In this document: positions 35,396 to 43,776 of the stretch, piece after piece
Position numbering within the stretch: position 1 is the stretch's first letter
Layout: each line of letters starts with the position of its first letter
DNA from: CAIYZT01 sp031385445
GTDB lineage: Bacteria > Pseudomonadota > Alphaproteobacteria > Rhodobacterales > Rhodobacteraceae
Direction: 5' to 3'
Assembly (NCBI GenBank): GCA_031385445.1
Contig: JANNBM010000051.1
Location: 1 to 64,000 of the forward strand
Length of the DNA: 64,000 bases
Program-made: the position numbers and the translations under genes
The notes under the pieces: generated by a model
Database searches by the model: none
Seen by the model: only the letters and a program-made list of their open reading frames with translations
What the model was told of the DNA's origin: nothing

Positions 35396-35444
35396 GGGCG
35401 GCCTTTGCATGAGTTGTGGCAGTTTAGAGCAGGATCCTGGCGGG

Positions 35445-36497
35445 TCAACTCGGCAAAATTGCAGCGGACGCAAGGTCATAAGCCTTGCGCATCACGGTGG
35501 GCAGATCGGCGGGGCCAAATTGGGCAAGCGCGTGGAAGGTGCCGCGCAGGGGAATGGCATCGGGCGCAGCCTCGGCCAGGTGAGGCGACAGGATCAGGTG
35601 GAAATGCGTGAAGGTGTGGCGCACCTGCGGCAAAGCGTGCCAATGGGCGGTGATCGGCGCTGGGCCGCCATTGGCGTCCCAGCCATCGCCGGGAAAGCCC
35701 AGCATGCCGCCGAGCAGACCCTTTTGGGGCCGGGTTTCCAAAAGCCACGCCCCAGCGCGGCGCACAATCCACAAGGTGCCATGGCGCGTCGGTTTTTCCG
35801 GCTTTGGCAGTTTTCGCGGCAGATCGCCTTGGGTGCCAGCGGCGCGGGCAAGGCAAAGGCCGATGACCGGGCAAATTCCGCAAACCGGCGAGCGCGGCGT
35901 GCAGATCGTCGCGCCAAGGTCCATCACCGCCTGCGCATAGTCCCCGGCGCGATTTTCGGGGGTGTGACGGGCGGCAAGCGCGGTCAACTCGGCCTTGGCG
36001 CGGGGCAAGGGGGTTTGCACCTTGTGCAGCCGGGCCATGACCCGTTCAACATTGCCGTCGACCACGGTGGCGGGGCGGCCAAAGGCAATCGCGGCGATGG
36101 CGGCGGCAGTATAGGGGCCGATGCCGGGCAGCGCTTGCAGATCAGCCTCGGTCTGCGGGAAAGCGCCAAGCTCCGCCACCGCGCGGGCACATTTCAGCAG
36201 GTTGCGCGCCCGGGCATAATAGCCAAGTCCAGCCCATTCCGCCATGACCGCCGCATCGGGCGCGTCCGCCAAAGCCTGCACATCGGGCCAAAGCGCGGTA
36301 AAGCGGTGAAAATAGGCTTTGACCGCCGCAACCGTGGTTTGTTGCAACATCACCTCGGACAGCCAGATCCGGTAGGGATCAGGCGGCAAGTTCGATCCGG
36401 GCGGCATGCGCCAAGGCAGGACACGGGCGTGGGTGCCATACCAGTCAAGCAAAGTTTCGGACAGCTCGGTTGCAGACAAGGGGCGGCCTTTTCGCAT
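35445..36497 (-). CDS. mutY: A/G-specific adenine glycosylase
   Basis: MutY removes adenine mispaired with 8-oxoguanine. The 350-residue protein has the family motif SEVMLQQTTVAAVKAYFHRF, the helix-hairpin-helix LPGIGPYTAAAIAAIAFG with catalytic Asp in VVDGNVERV, the [4Fe-4S] cysteines CTPRSPVCGICPVIGLC, and a C-terminal NUDIX-like domain. The start at 36497 (MRKGRPLSATELSE) gives the normal length; the frame remains open to 36701. It lies 49 bases upstream of the AlkB-like gene. Confidence 0.95.
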   Translation of the reverse strand: MRKGRPLSATELSETLLDWYGTHARVLPWRMPPGSNLPPDPYRIWLSEVMLQQTTVAAVKAYFHRFTALWPDVQALADAPDAAVMAEWAGLGYYARARNLLKCARAVAELGAFPQTEADLQALPGIGPYTAAAIAAIAFGRPATVVDGNVERVMARLHKVQTPLPRAKAELTALAARHTPENRAGDYAQAVMDLGATICTPRSPVCGICPVIGLCLARAAGTQGDLPRKLPKPEKPTRHGTLWIVRRAGAWLLETRPQKGLLGGMLGFPGDGWDANGGPAPITAHWHALPQVRHTFTHFHLILSPHLAEAAPDAIPLRGTFHALAQFGPADLPTVMRKAYDLASAAILPS

Positions 36498-36860
36498 TTT
36501 GCCCAAGTGTAGGGCAGGCGCGGTAAAGGTCCAGTGGCCCATTGGTTCAAAAGCGACGGCGACGCCCCGGATTTTGCGATCTTCCGTGACCTCGGCGTTC
36601 AGCGTGAAAAGCCCAGGCAGGGCTTTGATGCGCTGCGCTTGTTTGACAGGGACAGCAGTGCAAGGCATCGGCGCTTTTATCGGAACCATTGATGGGCACA
36701 ATCTGCCCCCCCCGACGGTCTATGCAGCGTTCCATGCCCTAGCCGGGCCGAACACGACCCGTCACAGCGATGAATTCATCGGCCATGAAGGCGGCGGGAT
36801 TTTCCGGAATGCGGCTGTTGGCCTGCCCGCCCTGTGCGCCGGAATTTGACGGTCCCGCCG
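36498..36860. other. gap between mutY and the LysR gene
   Basis: About 360 bases have only weak open frames on both strands and no recognisable product. A hairpin TGACGG/CCGTCA overlaps the end of the LysR gene (36849-36865) and may act as its terminator, though it lacks a T-run. Confidence 0.5.
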
Positions 36861-37775
36861 TCAGGACGTGAAACCGGGCAAGCGAAGCTGGGAAATATCT
36901 TGCCATATCTGCGCTTCTGTCGCACCGGCATCGCCTGACAGGCGGGCGGCGATCACGTCGAGCGCTTGGTTGGGAAGGGTGCCTGACAGGTCCACCAACT
37001 GGCCTGTCTCGATGCGGGGACGGGCCAGTGACGCCGGAACCCACGCAACCGCAACCCCGACCGCCGCCATTTCCAGCGCGGCAAGTGTCAGGGCTGTTTC
37101 GGCAGAAGCGACGGTGCGGTATTCACTGCGCACACGCGGCAGGATCAAACGTTCCATCACCTGACCCAGAAAAACCTCGCGCGGGTAGGCGACAAAAGGA
37201 ACCTCCTTCAGGGCAAGCAATCCGGTCAGGTCGGCAAAAGCGGCGCCAGAATACACAGGGATCAGCCGGTCTGAACAAAGATTGATCGTGTCGATGTAGT
37301 CGGCCTTGATCGCATGATCTTCGCCGGGCACCCGGTATAGCAGCGCAATATCGGCCTGACGCGACAACAAAAGGGAATAACATTCGTCGAGGTTGGCAGA
37401 CCGCAGGCGCACATAGGTGTTGTCGCCGCGCGTCTGAATTCCCTTCAGGATCGACGGCGTCAATCCCGTGGTCAAGGCGTGCTGGCTGGCAATGACAATG
37501 CGGTTCGAGCTTGAACGGTCGCCGCGGCGCAGATCGTCGGCAAGCTGACGCAGTTCTGCGGCCAGACGCTCTATCTGGTCATGCTGTGCCTCGGTCGTCC
37601 TGCGCAGTTGGACAGGTTTTCGGGTCCGGTCGAACAATTCGACGCCGATGTATTCTTCGATGCCATGGATGCGCCGCGAAAAGGCCGACTGGGTCAACGA
37701 CCGGCGCTCGGCGGCTTCGCTGAACGAGCCGGTTTGCGCCACTGCCAGAATGTCTTCCAACCACTCAAGCCGCAT
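36861..37775 (-). CDS. LysR-type transcriptional regulator of the sulfonate operon
   Basis: The 304-residue LTTR has an N-terminal winged HTH (residues 1-62, FSEAAERRSLTQSAFSRRIHGIEEYIGVELFDR) and a C-terminal effector-binding domain. The start at 37775 (MRLEWLEDILAVAQTGSF) is the standard LTTR N-terminus; the frame is open to 37925. It is divergent from cuyA, with a T-N11-A dyad between them, so it most likely controls the sulfonate genes, perhaps sensing cysteate or a related C3 sulfonate. Confidence 0.9.
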   Translation of the reverse strand: MRLEWLEDILAVAQTGSFSEAAERRSLTQSAFSRRIHGIEEYIGVELFDRTRKPVQLRRTTEAQHDQIERLAAELRQLADDLRRGDRSSSNRIVIASQHALTTGLTPSILKGIQTRGDNTYVRLRSANLDECYSLLLSRQADIALLYRVPGEDHAIKADYIDTINLCSDRLIPVYSGAAFADLTGLLALKEVPFVAYPREVFLGQVMERLILPRVRSEYRTVASAETALTLAALEMAAVGVAVAWVPASLARPRIETGQLVDLSGTLPNQALDVIAARLSGDAGATEAQIWQDISQLRLPGFTS

Positions 37776-37791
37776 TTCGACCTCACTAAGA

Positions 37792-37804
37792 TGCAAAAGT
37801 TGCA
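37792..37804. promoter_or_regulatory. LTTR box between lysR and cuyA
   Basis: TGCAAAAGTTGCA is a perfect dyad (TGCAA-AAG-TTGCA) of the T-N11-A type recognised by LysR regulators. It is 16 bases upstream of the regulator start and 82 bases upstream of cuyA. Confidence 0.65.
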
Positions 37805-37886
37805 ACATAGCAGGAAAATTTCGAATTTGAAGTCTGTATTGACGTGGTGCACTATTGAATTGAGCAAGTTCTACGAGGACACAGCG

Positions 37887-38909
37887 ATGCACCTTTCCAG
37901 ATTTCCCCGCGTTTTTCTGGCCCACCTGCCGACGCCGCTAGAGCGGCTTGATCGTCTGTCTCATGAATTGGGCGGGCCTGAAATCTGGATCAAGCGCGAC
38001 GATTGCACCGGACTTTCCACAGGCGGCAACAAGACCCGCAAGCTGGAGTTTCTGATGGCCGAGGCGCAGGCGATGGGCGCCGATGTGGTGATGACCCAAG
38101 GGGCCACCCAATCGAACCACGCCCGGCAAACCGCGGCGTTTTCGGCCAAGTTGGGCATGGCTTGCCATATCCTTCTGGAAGATCGCACCGGGTCGAACAA
38201 CCATAATTACAATCAGAACGGTAACGTATTGCTGGATCATCTGCACGGGGCCACCACCGAAAAGCGTCCCGGCGGCGTGGACATGAAAGCCGAGATGGAA
38301 ACACTGGCCGATGCGATGCGGGCCAAGGGCCAAAAGGTTTATATCATCCCCGGCGGCGGGTCGAACCCGACCGGCGCGCTGGGCTATGTTAACTGCGCGT
38401 TCGAGCTGGTGGGGCAGGCCAATGACCGCGGCCTCGTGATCGACCATCTGGTGACGGCAACCGGATCGGCGGGCACGCAGGCCGGGCTGATCGTGGGGCT
38501 GAAGGCGATCAATGCCGGCATCCCGCTGCTGGGGTTCGGGGTGCGCGCGCCGAAGGCCAAGCAGGAAGAGAACGTGTTCAACCTTGCGGTCAAGACCGCC
38601 GAAAAACTGGGCTGCCCCGGCGTTGTTCAGCGCGGCGATGTGATGGCGAATACTGATTATGTCGGGCCCGGCTATGGTGTGCCGCAAGCCGACACGCTGG
38701 AAGCGATCCGCATGTTTGCCGAGTTGGAAGGTATTCTTCTGGACCCGGTCTATTCCGGCAAGGGGGCTGCCGGGCTGATCGACTATTGCCGCAAGGGTCA
38801 TTTCAAAAAGGGCGAGCGCGTGGTGTTTTTGCACACTGGCGGGTCGGCGGCACTGTTCGGCTATGATGCGGTCTTTGCCGACGCAACGGCACAGCTGGCG
38901 GCTGAATAG
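37887..38909 (+). CDS. cuyA: L-cysteate sulfo-lyase (PLP enzyme)
   Basis: CuyA splits L-cysteate into pyruvate, sulfite and ammonium. The 340-residue fold-type II PLP enzyme begins MHLSRFPRVFLAHLPTPLER and carries the PLP lysine in GLSTGGNKTRKLEFL, the TQGATQSNHARQTAA segment, the phosphate-binding ATGSAGTQAG and C-terminal HTGGSAALFGY. It is also close to D-cysteine desulfhydrase, its paralogue; the surrounding sulfonate genes favour cuyA. It heads the operon and starts at the ATG 37887. Confidence 0.9.
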   Translation: MHLSRFPRVFLAHLPTPLERLDRLSHELGGPEIWIKRDDCTGLSTGGNKTRKLEFLMAEAQAMGADVVMTQGATQSNHARQTAAFSAKLGMACHILLEDRTGSNNHNYNQNGNVLLDHLHGATTEKRPGGVDMKAEMETLADAMRAKGQKVYIIPGGGSNPTGALGYVNCAFELVGQANDRGLVIDHLVTATGSAGTQAGLIVGLKAINAGIPLLGFGVRAPKAKQEENVFNLAVKTAEKLGCPGVVQRGDVMANTDYVGPGYGVPQADTLEAIRMFAELEGILLDPVYSGKGAAGLIDYCRKGHFKKGERVVFLHTGGSAALFGYDAVFADATAQLAAE

Positions 38910-38912
38910 CCC

Positions 38913-39728
38913 ATGATCCTGCCCGGCTACCTTCCCCCCCAGACCCCCAGCCTCAGGCGCGTTGGGATTTTGGGCGGCATGGGGCCAGAGGCGACGGTGC
39001 TGCTGATGCAAAAGATCATCGCCGCGACCAGGGCGCAGGATGATGCCGACCATATTCCGCTTATCGTGGACCAGAATCCGCAGGTGCCCTCGCGCATCCG
39101 GCATCTGATCGACGGCACCGGCGAGAACCCCGGTCCGGTGCTGGCCGCGATGGCTGTGCGCCTGCAGGCCGCGGGGGCGGAGGCTTTGGCAATGCCGTGC
39201 AACACGGCGCACCACTATGCCGGTGCGATCCGCGCTGCGGTTGACCTGCCGCTGATCGACATGGTGGCGCTTTCCGCCGCGCATGTTTGCCGGCTGGCAG
39301 GCAAGGGGGGCACGGTCGGGATCCTTGCGTCGCCCGCCGTGCGGCGCACCGGGCTTTTCGAGCGGGCGTTCGCCGAAGCGGGCCTTACCCCGGCCTATGC
39401 GCGAGATGAAGCTGCGATGCTGGCGGCGATCCGGCAGATCAAGGCCGAGGGGGCAACCGCCGCCGCAAGGGCCGCCCTGACCGCCGCCTCGGCCGACCTT
39501 TTGGGCCGCGGCGCGCAGGTGCAACTGATCGCCTGCACCGAGTTTTCCCTGATCGCGGACGCCGCCGATCCAGCGGCTAAAGCCATCGATACGCTGGACA
39601 TATTGGCCGGCGGCATCATCGCCTTTGCCACATCTTATGGCACCGATAAGAACAAGGCGGATCGTCAACCGCCGACCAGAAGCGCAACCATGCTTTCAAC
39701 AAACACCAACAAGGAGACGATCAGATGA
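38913..39728 (+). CDS. Asp/Glu-family amino acid racemase, candidate cysteate racemase
   Basis: The 271-residue product is a cofactor-independent racemase with the two catalytic cysteines in AMPCNTAHHY and LIACTEFSL and the N-terminal GILGGMGPEATVLLMQKI signature. Cysteate is a sulfonate analogue of aspartate. Sitting three bases after cuyA, the enzyme plausibly converts D-cysteate to the L form used by CuyA; this is inference from context. It overlaps the next gene as ATGA. The last 25 residues are Lys/Thr/Asn-rich and poorly conserved. Confidence 0.82.
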   Translation: MILPGYLPPQTPSLRRVGILGGMGPEATVLLMQKIIAATRAQDDADHIPLIVDQNPQVPSRIRHLIDGTGENPGPVLAAMAVRLQAAGAEALAMPCNTAHHYAGAIRAAVDLPLIDMVALSAAHVCRLAGKGGTVGILASPAVRRTGLFERAFAEAGLTPAYARDEAAMLAAIRQIKAEGATAAARAALTAASADLLGRGAQVQLIACTEFSLIADAADPAAKAIDTLDILAGGIIAFATSYGTDKNKADRQPPTRSATMLSTNTNKETIR

Positions 39729-40711
39729 AGACCAACATGAAGCGCCTGATGCTTGGCGCGGCAGTTCTGGCCCTGACGGCGGGTGCCGGCCTCGCCGAAA
39801 ACGTGATCATCGGCCATTTCGGCAATCCGACACCGATGCAGGTTGCCCGCGCCGAGGGCGCTTTCGATGCCGCCACCGGCTGGACCATCGAATGGCGCCA
39901 GTTCGGATCCGGCACCGAAGTGATCGCCGCAATGGCCAGCGGCGATGTCCAGCTGGCTGAACTGGGCTCCTCGCCGCTTGCCATCGGCACCAGCCAGGGA
40001 CTTGATATCCAGCTGTTCATGATCGCCGAAGGACTGGGCACCGCCGAAAGCCTGATCGCGACGAAGGCATCCGGGATCACGGCGCTTGAGGGCGTGAAGG
40101 GCATGCGCATCGCGGTGCCGGTCGGTTCGACCGCGCATTACTCGCTGATGGGTGCGCTGGCCCATGCCGGTATTGCCGAAACCGATGTCACGATCATGAA
40201 CCTGCCCGCCGACCAGATCGCAGCAGCCTGGGATTCGGGTCAGGTCGATGCAGCCTTTATCTGGGAGCCGGTGCAAAACCAGATCCTGCAGACCGGCACC
40301 TTTATCGTTGGCGCCGATCAGACGGCGGCCTGGGGCTTTCCGACCTTTGATGGCTGGGTGGTGAACACCGAGTTTGCGGCGGCAAATGGCGATGCGATGG
40401 TGGCCTTCGCCAAGACCCTGAACGCGGTGAACATGACCTATCTGGCCGATCCCGCCGCCTGGACCGCCGACAGCGATCCGGTCAAGAAGATCGCCGAGAT
40501 GACCGGGGCCGACCCGACCCAGGTTCCCGGTATCCTGAAAGGCTTTACCTTCATCCCGCTGGCAGATCAGCTTGGCGCTGCCTGGATGGGCGGTTCTGCG
40601 GCCAATATGAAGACAACAGCGGATTTCCTGGTCAAGGCAGGCCGCATCGACGCGGCGATCGACGACTATTCCGGCTTCGTCAACACCGCCATCGCCGAGG
40701 CGGCAAAGTAA
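39725..40711 (+). CDS. ABC transporter substrate-binding protein, taurine/sulfonate type
   Basis: This is the periplasmic binding protein of a TauA/SsuA-type importer. It has a signal peptide (MKTNMKRLMLGAAVLALTAGAGLAE) and about 305 mature residues. Seen are FGNPTPMQVARAEGAF, the ligand-pocket region SGDVQLAELGSSPLAIG, and VDAAFIWEPVQNQILQTG, as in taurine-binding proteins. The ligand is probably a C2/C3 sulfonate (taurine, cysteate, DHPS or sulfolactate), judged from the operon. Confidence 0.9.
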   Translation: MKTNMKRLMLGAAVLALTAGAGLAENVIIGHFGNPTPMQVARAEGAFDAATGWTIEWRQFGSGTEVIAAMASGDVQLAELGSSPLAIGTSQGLDIQLFMIAEGLGTAESLIATKASGITALEGVKGMRIAVPVGSTAHYSLMGALAHAGIAETDVTIMNLPADQIAAAWDSGQVDAAFIWEPVQNQILQTGTFIVGADQTAAWGFPTFDGWVVNTEFAAANGDAMVAFAKTLNAVNMTYLADPAAWTADSDPVKKIAEMTGADPTQVPGILKGFTFIPLADQLGAAWMGGSAANMKTTADFLVKAGRIDAAIDDYSGFVNTAIAEAAK

Positions 40712-40725
40712 GGCCCTTTCCTGAT

Positions 40726-40750
40726 CGGAAGCGGGGTATCCCCGCTTCCG
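40726..40750 (+). promoter_or_regulatory. 11-bp perfect stem-loop between binding protein and ATPase genes
   Basis: CGGAAGCGGGG-TAT-CCCCGCTTCCG lies 15 bases after the binding protein stop, with no T-run. Such intercistronic hairpins in ABC operons stabilise upstream mRNA so that the binding protein is made in excess. Confidence 0.7.
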
Positions 40751-40780
40751 GCGACGACACCTAACTTGGCGGGGGACGGA

Positions 40781-41569
40781 ATGGGACTGAGTATCAAAGA
40801 GGCTTCGGTCATCTACCCGACTGCCGACGGGCGACCGCCGGTCGAGGCGTTGCGCAAAATTGATCTTGAGATCGTCAATGACGATTTCGTCGTCGCGCTT
40901 GGTGCGTCCGGTTGCGGTAAATCCACGCTGCTGTCGCTGATTGCAGGGTTCCTGTCGCCGTCTTCGGGCGAGATACTGCTGGACGGCGCCAAGGTGCAGG
41001 GCCCCGGAGCGGACCGCGCGGTGGTGTTTCAAAAACACGCGCTGATGCCTTGGCTGAACGTGATCGACAACGTCGCCTTCGGGCTGAAGCTGCAGGGGCA
41101 CGACAAGACAAGGCGCTATGACATCGCCCGCGGATTCATCAAGCTTCTGGGCCTGGGGGATTTTGAGTCTTCGCGGGTCTACAACCTTTCGGGCGGCATG
41201 CAGCAGCGCGTCGGCATTGCCCGCGCGCTGACCTGCGATCCCAAGGTTCTGCTGATGGACGAACCGCTTGGCGCGCTGGACGCGCTGACCCGCGAAAAGG
41301 CGCAAGAGTTGATTCTGAAGATCTGGCACACCACGTCGAAATCGGTGTTCTTCATCACCCATTCGGTCGAAGAGGCGCTGTTCATGGGCACCAAGCTGAT
41401 TGTGATGTCGCCCCGTCCGGGCCGCATCGCGCACCGGTTCGACCTGCCCTTTTCGCGGCAGTTTCTGGCAGGCACGCCGGCGCGCGAGGTCAAGGCCAGC
41501 CGCGAATTCATCGGCCTGCGCGAAGAGGTTCTGAAAATCATCTTTTCGGACGAGGAGACAGCGGCATGA
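40781..41569 (+). CDS. ABC transporter ATPase, taurine/sulfonate type
   Basis: This is the nucleotide-binding subunit of the TauB type. The 262 residues have Walker A GASGCGKST, Q-loop VFQKHALMPWL, signature LSGGMQQRVGIARAL and Walker B VLLMDEPLGALDALTR. The start at 40781 follows GGGGGACGGA; TTG at 40766 is a weaker option. It overlaps the permease gene by four bases (ATGA). Confidence 0.93.
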   Translation: MGLSIKEASVIYPTADGRPPVEALRKIDLEIVNDDFVVALGASGCGKSTLLSLIAGFLSPSSGEILLDGAKVQGPGADRAVVFQKHALMPWLNVIDNVAFGLKLQGHDKTRRYDIARGFIKLLGLGDFESSRVYNLSGGMQQRVGIARALTCDPKVLLMDEPLGALDALTREKAQELILKIWHTTSKSVFFITHSVEEALFMGTKLIVMSPRPGRIAHRFDLPFSRQFLAGTPAREVKASREFIGLREEVLKIIFSDEETAA

Positions 41570-42438
41570 CCGAACATTCCTATCCCAACACACAATCGAG
41601 GAAGAAAGGCATCTTCTTCTTCCTGTTGAAAGCACGCGCCACCAAACCGGGCGAGACTTATGGCGTGCCGGGGCAGGGCAACACGATGTGGCTGTCGGTC
41701 CTGTCGATCCTTGGCATCATCTTTGTCTGGTGGCTTTTCACCTTTATGGGCTGGGTCAAGCCGTTGTTCCTGCCGTCACCGCAGGCGGTCTTGCGCAAGT
41801 TCTTTCAGGTCTGGAACGAAGGCTTCACCAACACGACATTCCTTGAACACGTCGGCGTCTCGGCGGCGCGCGTGTTTGGTGCCTTCCTTCTGGCTTGTCT
41901 GGTTGGCATCCCGCTTGGGCTTGCGATGGGGATGAGCCCCTTCATCCGGGGCGTTTTCGATCCTCCGCTGGAGTTTTACCGCCCGATCCCGCCGTTGGCC
42001 TACTTGCCGCTGATGATCATCTGGTTTGGCATCGGCGAGACGTCAAAGGTTCTGCTGATCTTCCTGTCGGTGCTGGCGCCGGTCGCGCTTGGCGCGCGGT
42101 CCGGGGTCAAGTCGGCCGCGATCGAACAGATCCATGCCGCCTATTCCTTCGGCGCAAGCCGCTGGCAGGTGATGAGCCAGGTGATCCTGCCCTCGGCCTT
42201 GCCCGAAATCCTGACGGCAATGCGGATTGGCATCGGTTTTGGCTGGACCACGCTTGTGGCCGCCGAAATGGTCGCGGCCACCAAAGGCCTTGGCTACATG
42301 GTGCTGACCGCCAGCCAGTTCCTGCAAACCTCGACCGTCATCATGGGCATCATCGTGATCGCGATCATCGCCTATGCCTTTGATATGTTGATGCGCTTTG
42401 TCGAGCGCAGAATCGTGCCCTGGAAGGGCCGGATGTGA
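41566..42438 (+). CDS. ABC transporter permease, taurine/sulfonate type
   Basis: This is an inner-membrane TauC-type permease of 290 residues, with a polar N-terminal segment, a first membrane helix at about 43-62, and the EAA loop region AAYSFGASRWQVMSQVILPSALPEILTAMRIGIGFGWTTLVAAEM that contacts the ATPase. It ends nine bases before hpsN. Confidence 0.92.
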   Translation: MTEHSYPNTQSRKKGIFFFLLKARATKPGETYGVPGQGNTMWLSVLSILGIIFVWWLFTFMGWVKPLFLPSPQAVLRKFFQVWNEGFTNTTFLEHVGVSAARVFGAFLLACLVGIPLGLAMGMSPFIRGVFDPPLEFYRPIPPLAYLPLMIIWFGIGETSKVLLIFLSVLAPVALGARSGVKSAAIEQIHAAYSFGASRWQVMSQVILPSALPEILTAMRIGIGFGWTTLVAAEMVAATKGLGYMVLTASQFLQTSTVIMGIIVIAIIAYAFDMLMRFVERRIVPWKGRM

Positions 42439-42447
42439 GTTGAACCG

Positions 42448-43776
42448 ATGACCATGATCTACCTGAAGAAATCCACCCGGACCGCCGAGTCCGGCCAGAC
42501 AGACGTGCGCGCAAGCGTCGAGGAGATGCTGGCAGAACTGGCGCGGGACGGTGACGCCGCCGCAACGCGCTTTGCTCGTGATCTGGACAAATGGCAGGGC
42601 GACATCATCGTGTCGGCGGAAACCCGGGCGCGCGCGGCAAGCCTTGTGCCGGAAAAACTAAAGGCCGACATCCGCTTTGCGCACCGCAACATCGCCCGCT
42701 TTGCGCAGGCGCAGCTTGGCACGATCACCGATTGCGAGGTCGAGATTCTGCCGGGCCTCATGGCGGGCCAAAAGCAGATTCCGGTGTCATCGGCGGGCTG
42801 CTATGTGCCCGGAGGGCGCTATAGCCACATCGCCAGTGCGATCATGACCATCACCACCGCGCGCGTCGCGGGCGTGCGCCATATTGCCGCGGTGTCGCCG
42901 CCGCGCCCCGGCCCAGATGGGATCGGAGGCATTCCGCCGGCAATTCTGTACGCAATGGATATCTGCGGCGCGGATGCCATCCTGAATCTTGGCGGTGTGC
43001 AGGGCGTGGCGGCCATGGCAAACGGCCTGTTCGGGCTGCCACGCGCCGACATCCTTGTTGGTCCCGGCAATCAATATGTCGCCGAAGCCAAGCGCATTCT
43101 GTACGGTCAGGTTGGCATCGACATGTTCGCAGGCCCGACCGACAGCATGGTCATCGCGGATGCGACGGCGGATCCCGAACTTGTGGCCGCCGATCTGGTG
43201 GGGCAGGCCGAGCATGGCTACAACTCGCCGGTCTGGCTGGTCACTACCAACCGCGCGCTGGCTGACAAGGTCACGGCGCGGGTTCCGGCGCTGATCGCCG
43301 CTTTGCCCGAGTTGAACGCCCAGAACGCCCACGCCGCCTGGGCCGACTATGCCGAGGTCATGTTGTGTGACACCGCCGAAGAGATGGCGCAGGTCGCCGA
43401 CACCTACGCGCCCGAACACCTGCATGTTCAGGCCGCAGATCTTGACTGGTGGCTTGGCCGGCTGCAGTCTTATGGGTCGTTGTTTCTGGGCGAGGAAACG
43501 ACGGTGGCCTACGGCGACAAATGTTCCGGGCCGAACCATGTGCTGCCAACCTCGGGCGCTGGGCGATACACGGGCGGGCTTTCGGTCCACAAGTTCATGA
43601 AAACCGTCACCTGGCAGCGCGCCACACGCGAAGCCAGCCGCGATCTGGCACTGGCCACGGCCCGGATTTCGCGGATGGAAGGGATGGAAGGCCACGCCCG
43701 CACCGCCGATGTGCGGCTGGCCAAGTTCTATCCGGGGGAAAACTTTGATCTGAGCCCCGCTGACGATGCTGCCTGA
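42448..43776 (+). CDS. hpsN: sulfopropanediol 3-dehydrogenase (HpsN)
   Basis: HpsN oxidises 2,3-dihydroxypropane-1-sulfonate (DHPS), a major phytoplankton sulfonate, to sulfolactate with NAD. The 442-residue protein is a histidinol dehydrogenase paralogue with AGCYVPGGRYSHIASAIMTI, ILVGPGNQYVAEAKR, AGPTDSMVIADATA, GQAEHGYNSP and TSGAGRYTGGLSVHKFMK. Its place among sulfonate genes and the AGPTDS variant of the usual HisD AGPSE segment support HpsN rather than HisD. It overlaps the exporter gene by 11 bases. Confidence 0.88.
   Translation: MTMIYLKKSTRTAESGQTDVRASVEEMLAELARDGDAAATRFARDLDKWQGDIIVSAETRARAASLVPEKLKADIRFAHRNIARFAQAQLGTITDCEVEILPGLMAGQKQIPVSSAGCYVPGGRYSHIASAIMTITTARVAGVRHIAAVSPPRPGPDGIGGIPPAILYAMDICGADAILNLGGVQGVAAMANGLFGLPRADILVGPGNQYVAEAKRILYGQVGIDMFAGPTDSMVIADATADPELVAADLVGQAEHGYNSPVWLVTTNRALADKVTARVPALIAALPELNAQNAHAAWADYAEVMLCDTAEEMAQVADTYAPEHLHVQAADLDWWLGRLQSYGSLFLGEETTVAYGDKCSGPNHVLPTSGAGRYTGGLSVHKFMKTVTWQRATREASRDLALATARISRMEGMEGHARTADVRLAKFYPGENFDLSPADDAA

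Noticed and set aside
37887..38909. D-cysteine desulfhydrase (dcyD) as the name for the PLP lyase
   Set aside because: The enzymes are close paralogues, but sulfonate transport, HpsN and exporter genes in the same operon favour cysteate sulfo-lyase.
37938..41635. Two very long minus-strand frames (576 and 656 codons) opposite cuyA and the ABC genes
   Set aside because: They are antisense shadows of clearly identified genes and have unnatural composition and no motifs.
42448..43776. Histidinol dehydrogenase (hisD)
   Set aside because: The fold is the same, but the gene is inside a sulfonate operon, no his genes are near, and the active-site segment reads AGPTDS rather than AGPSE, which fits HpsN.
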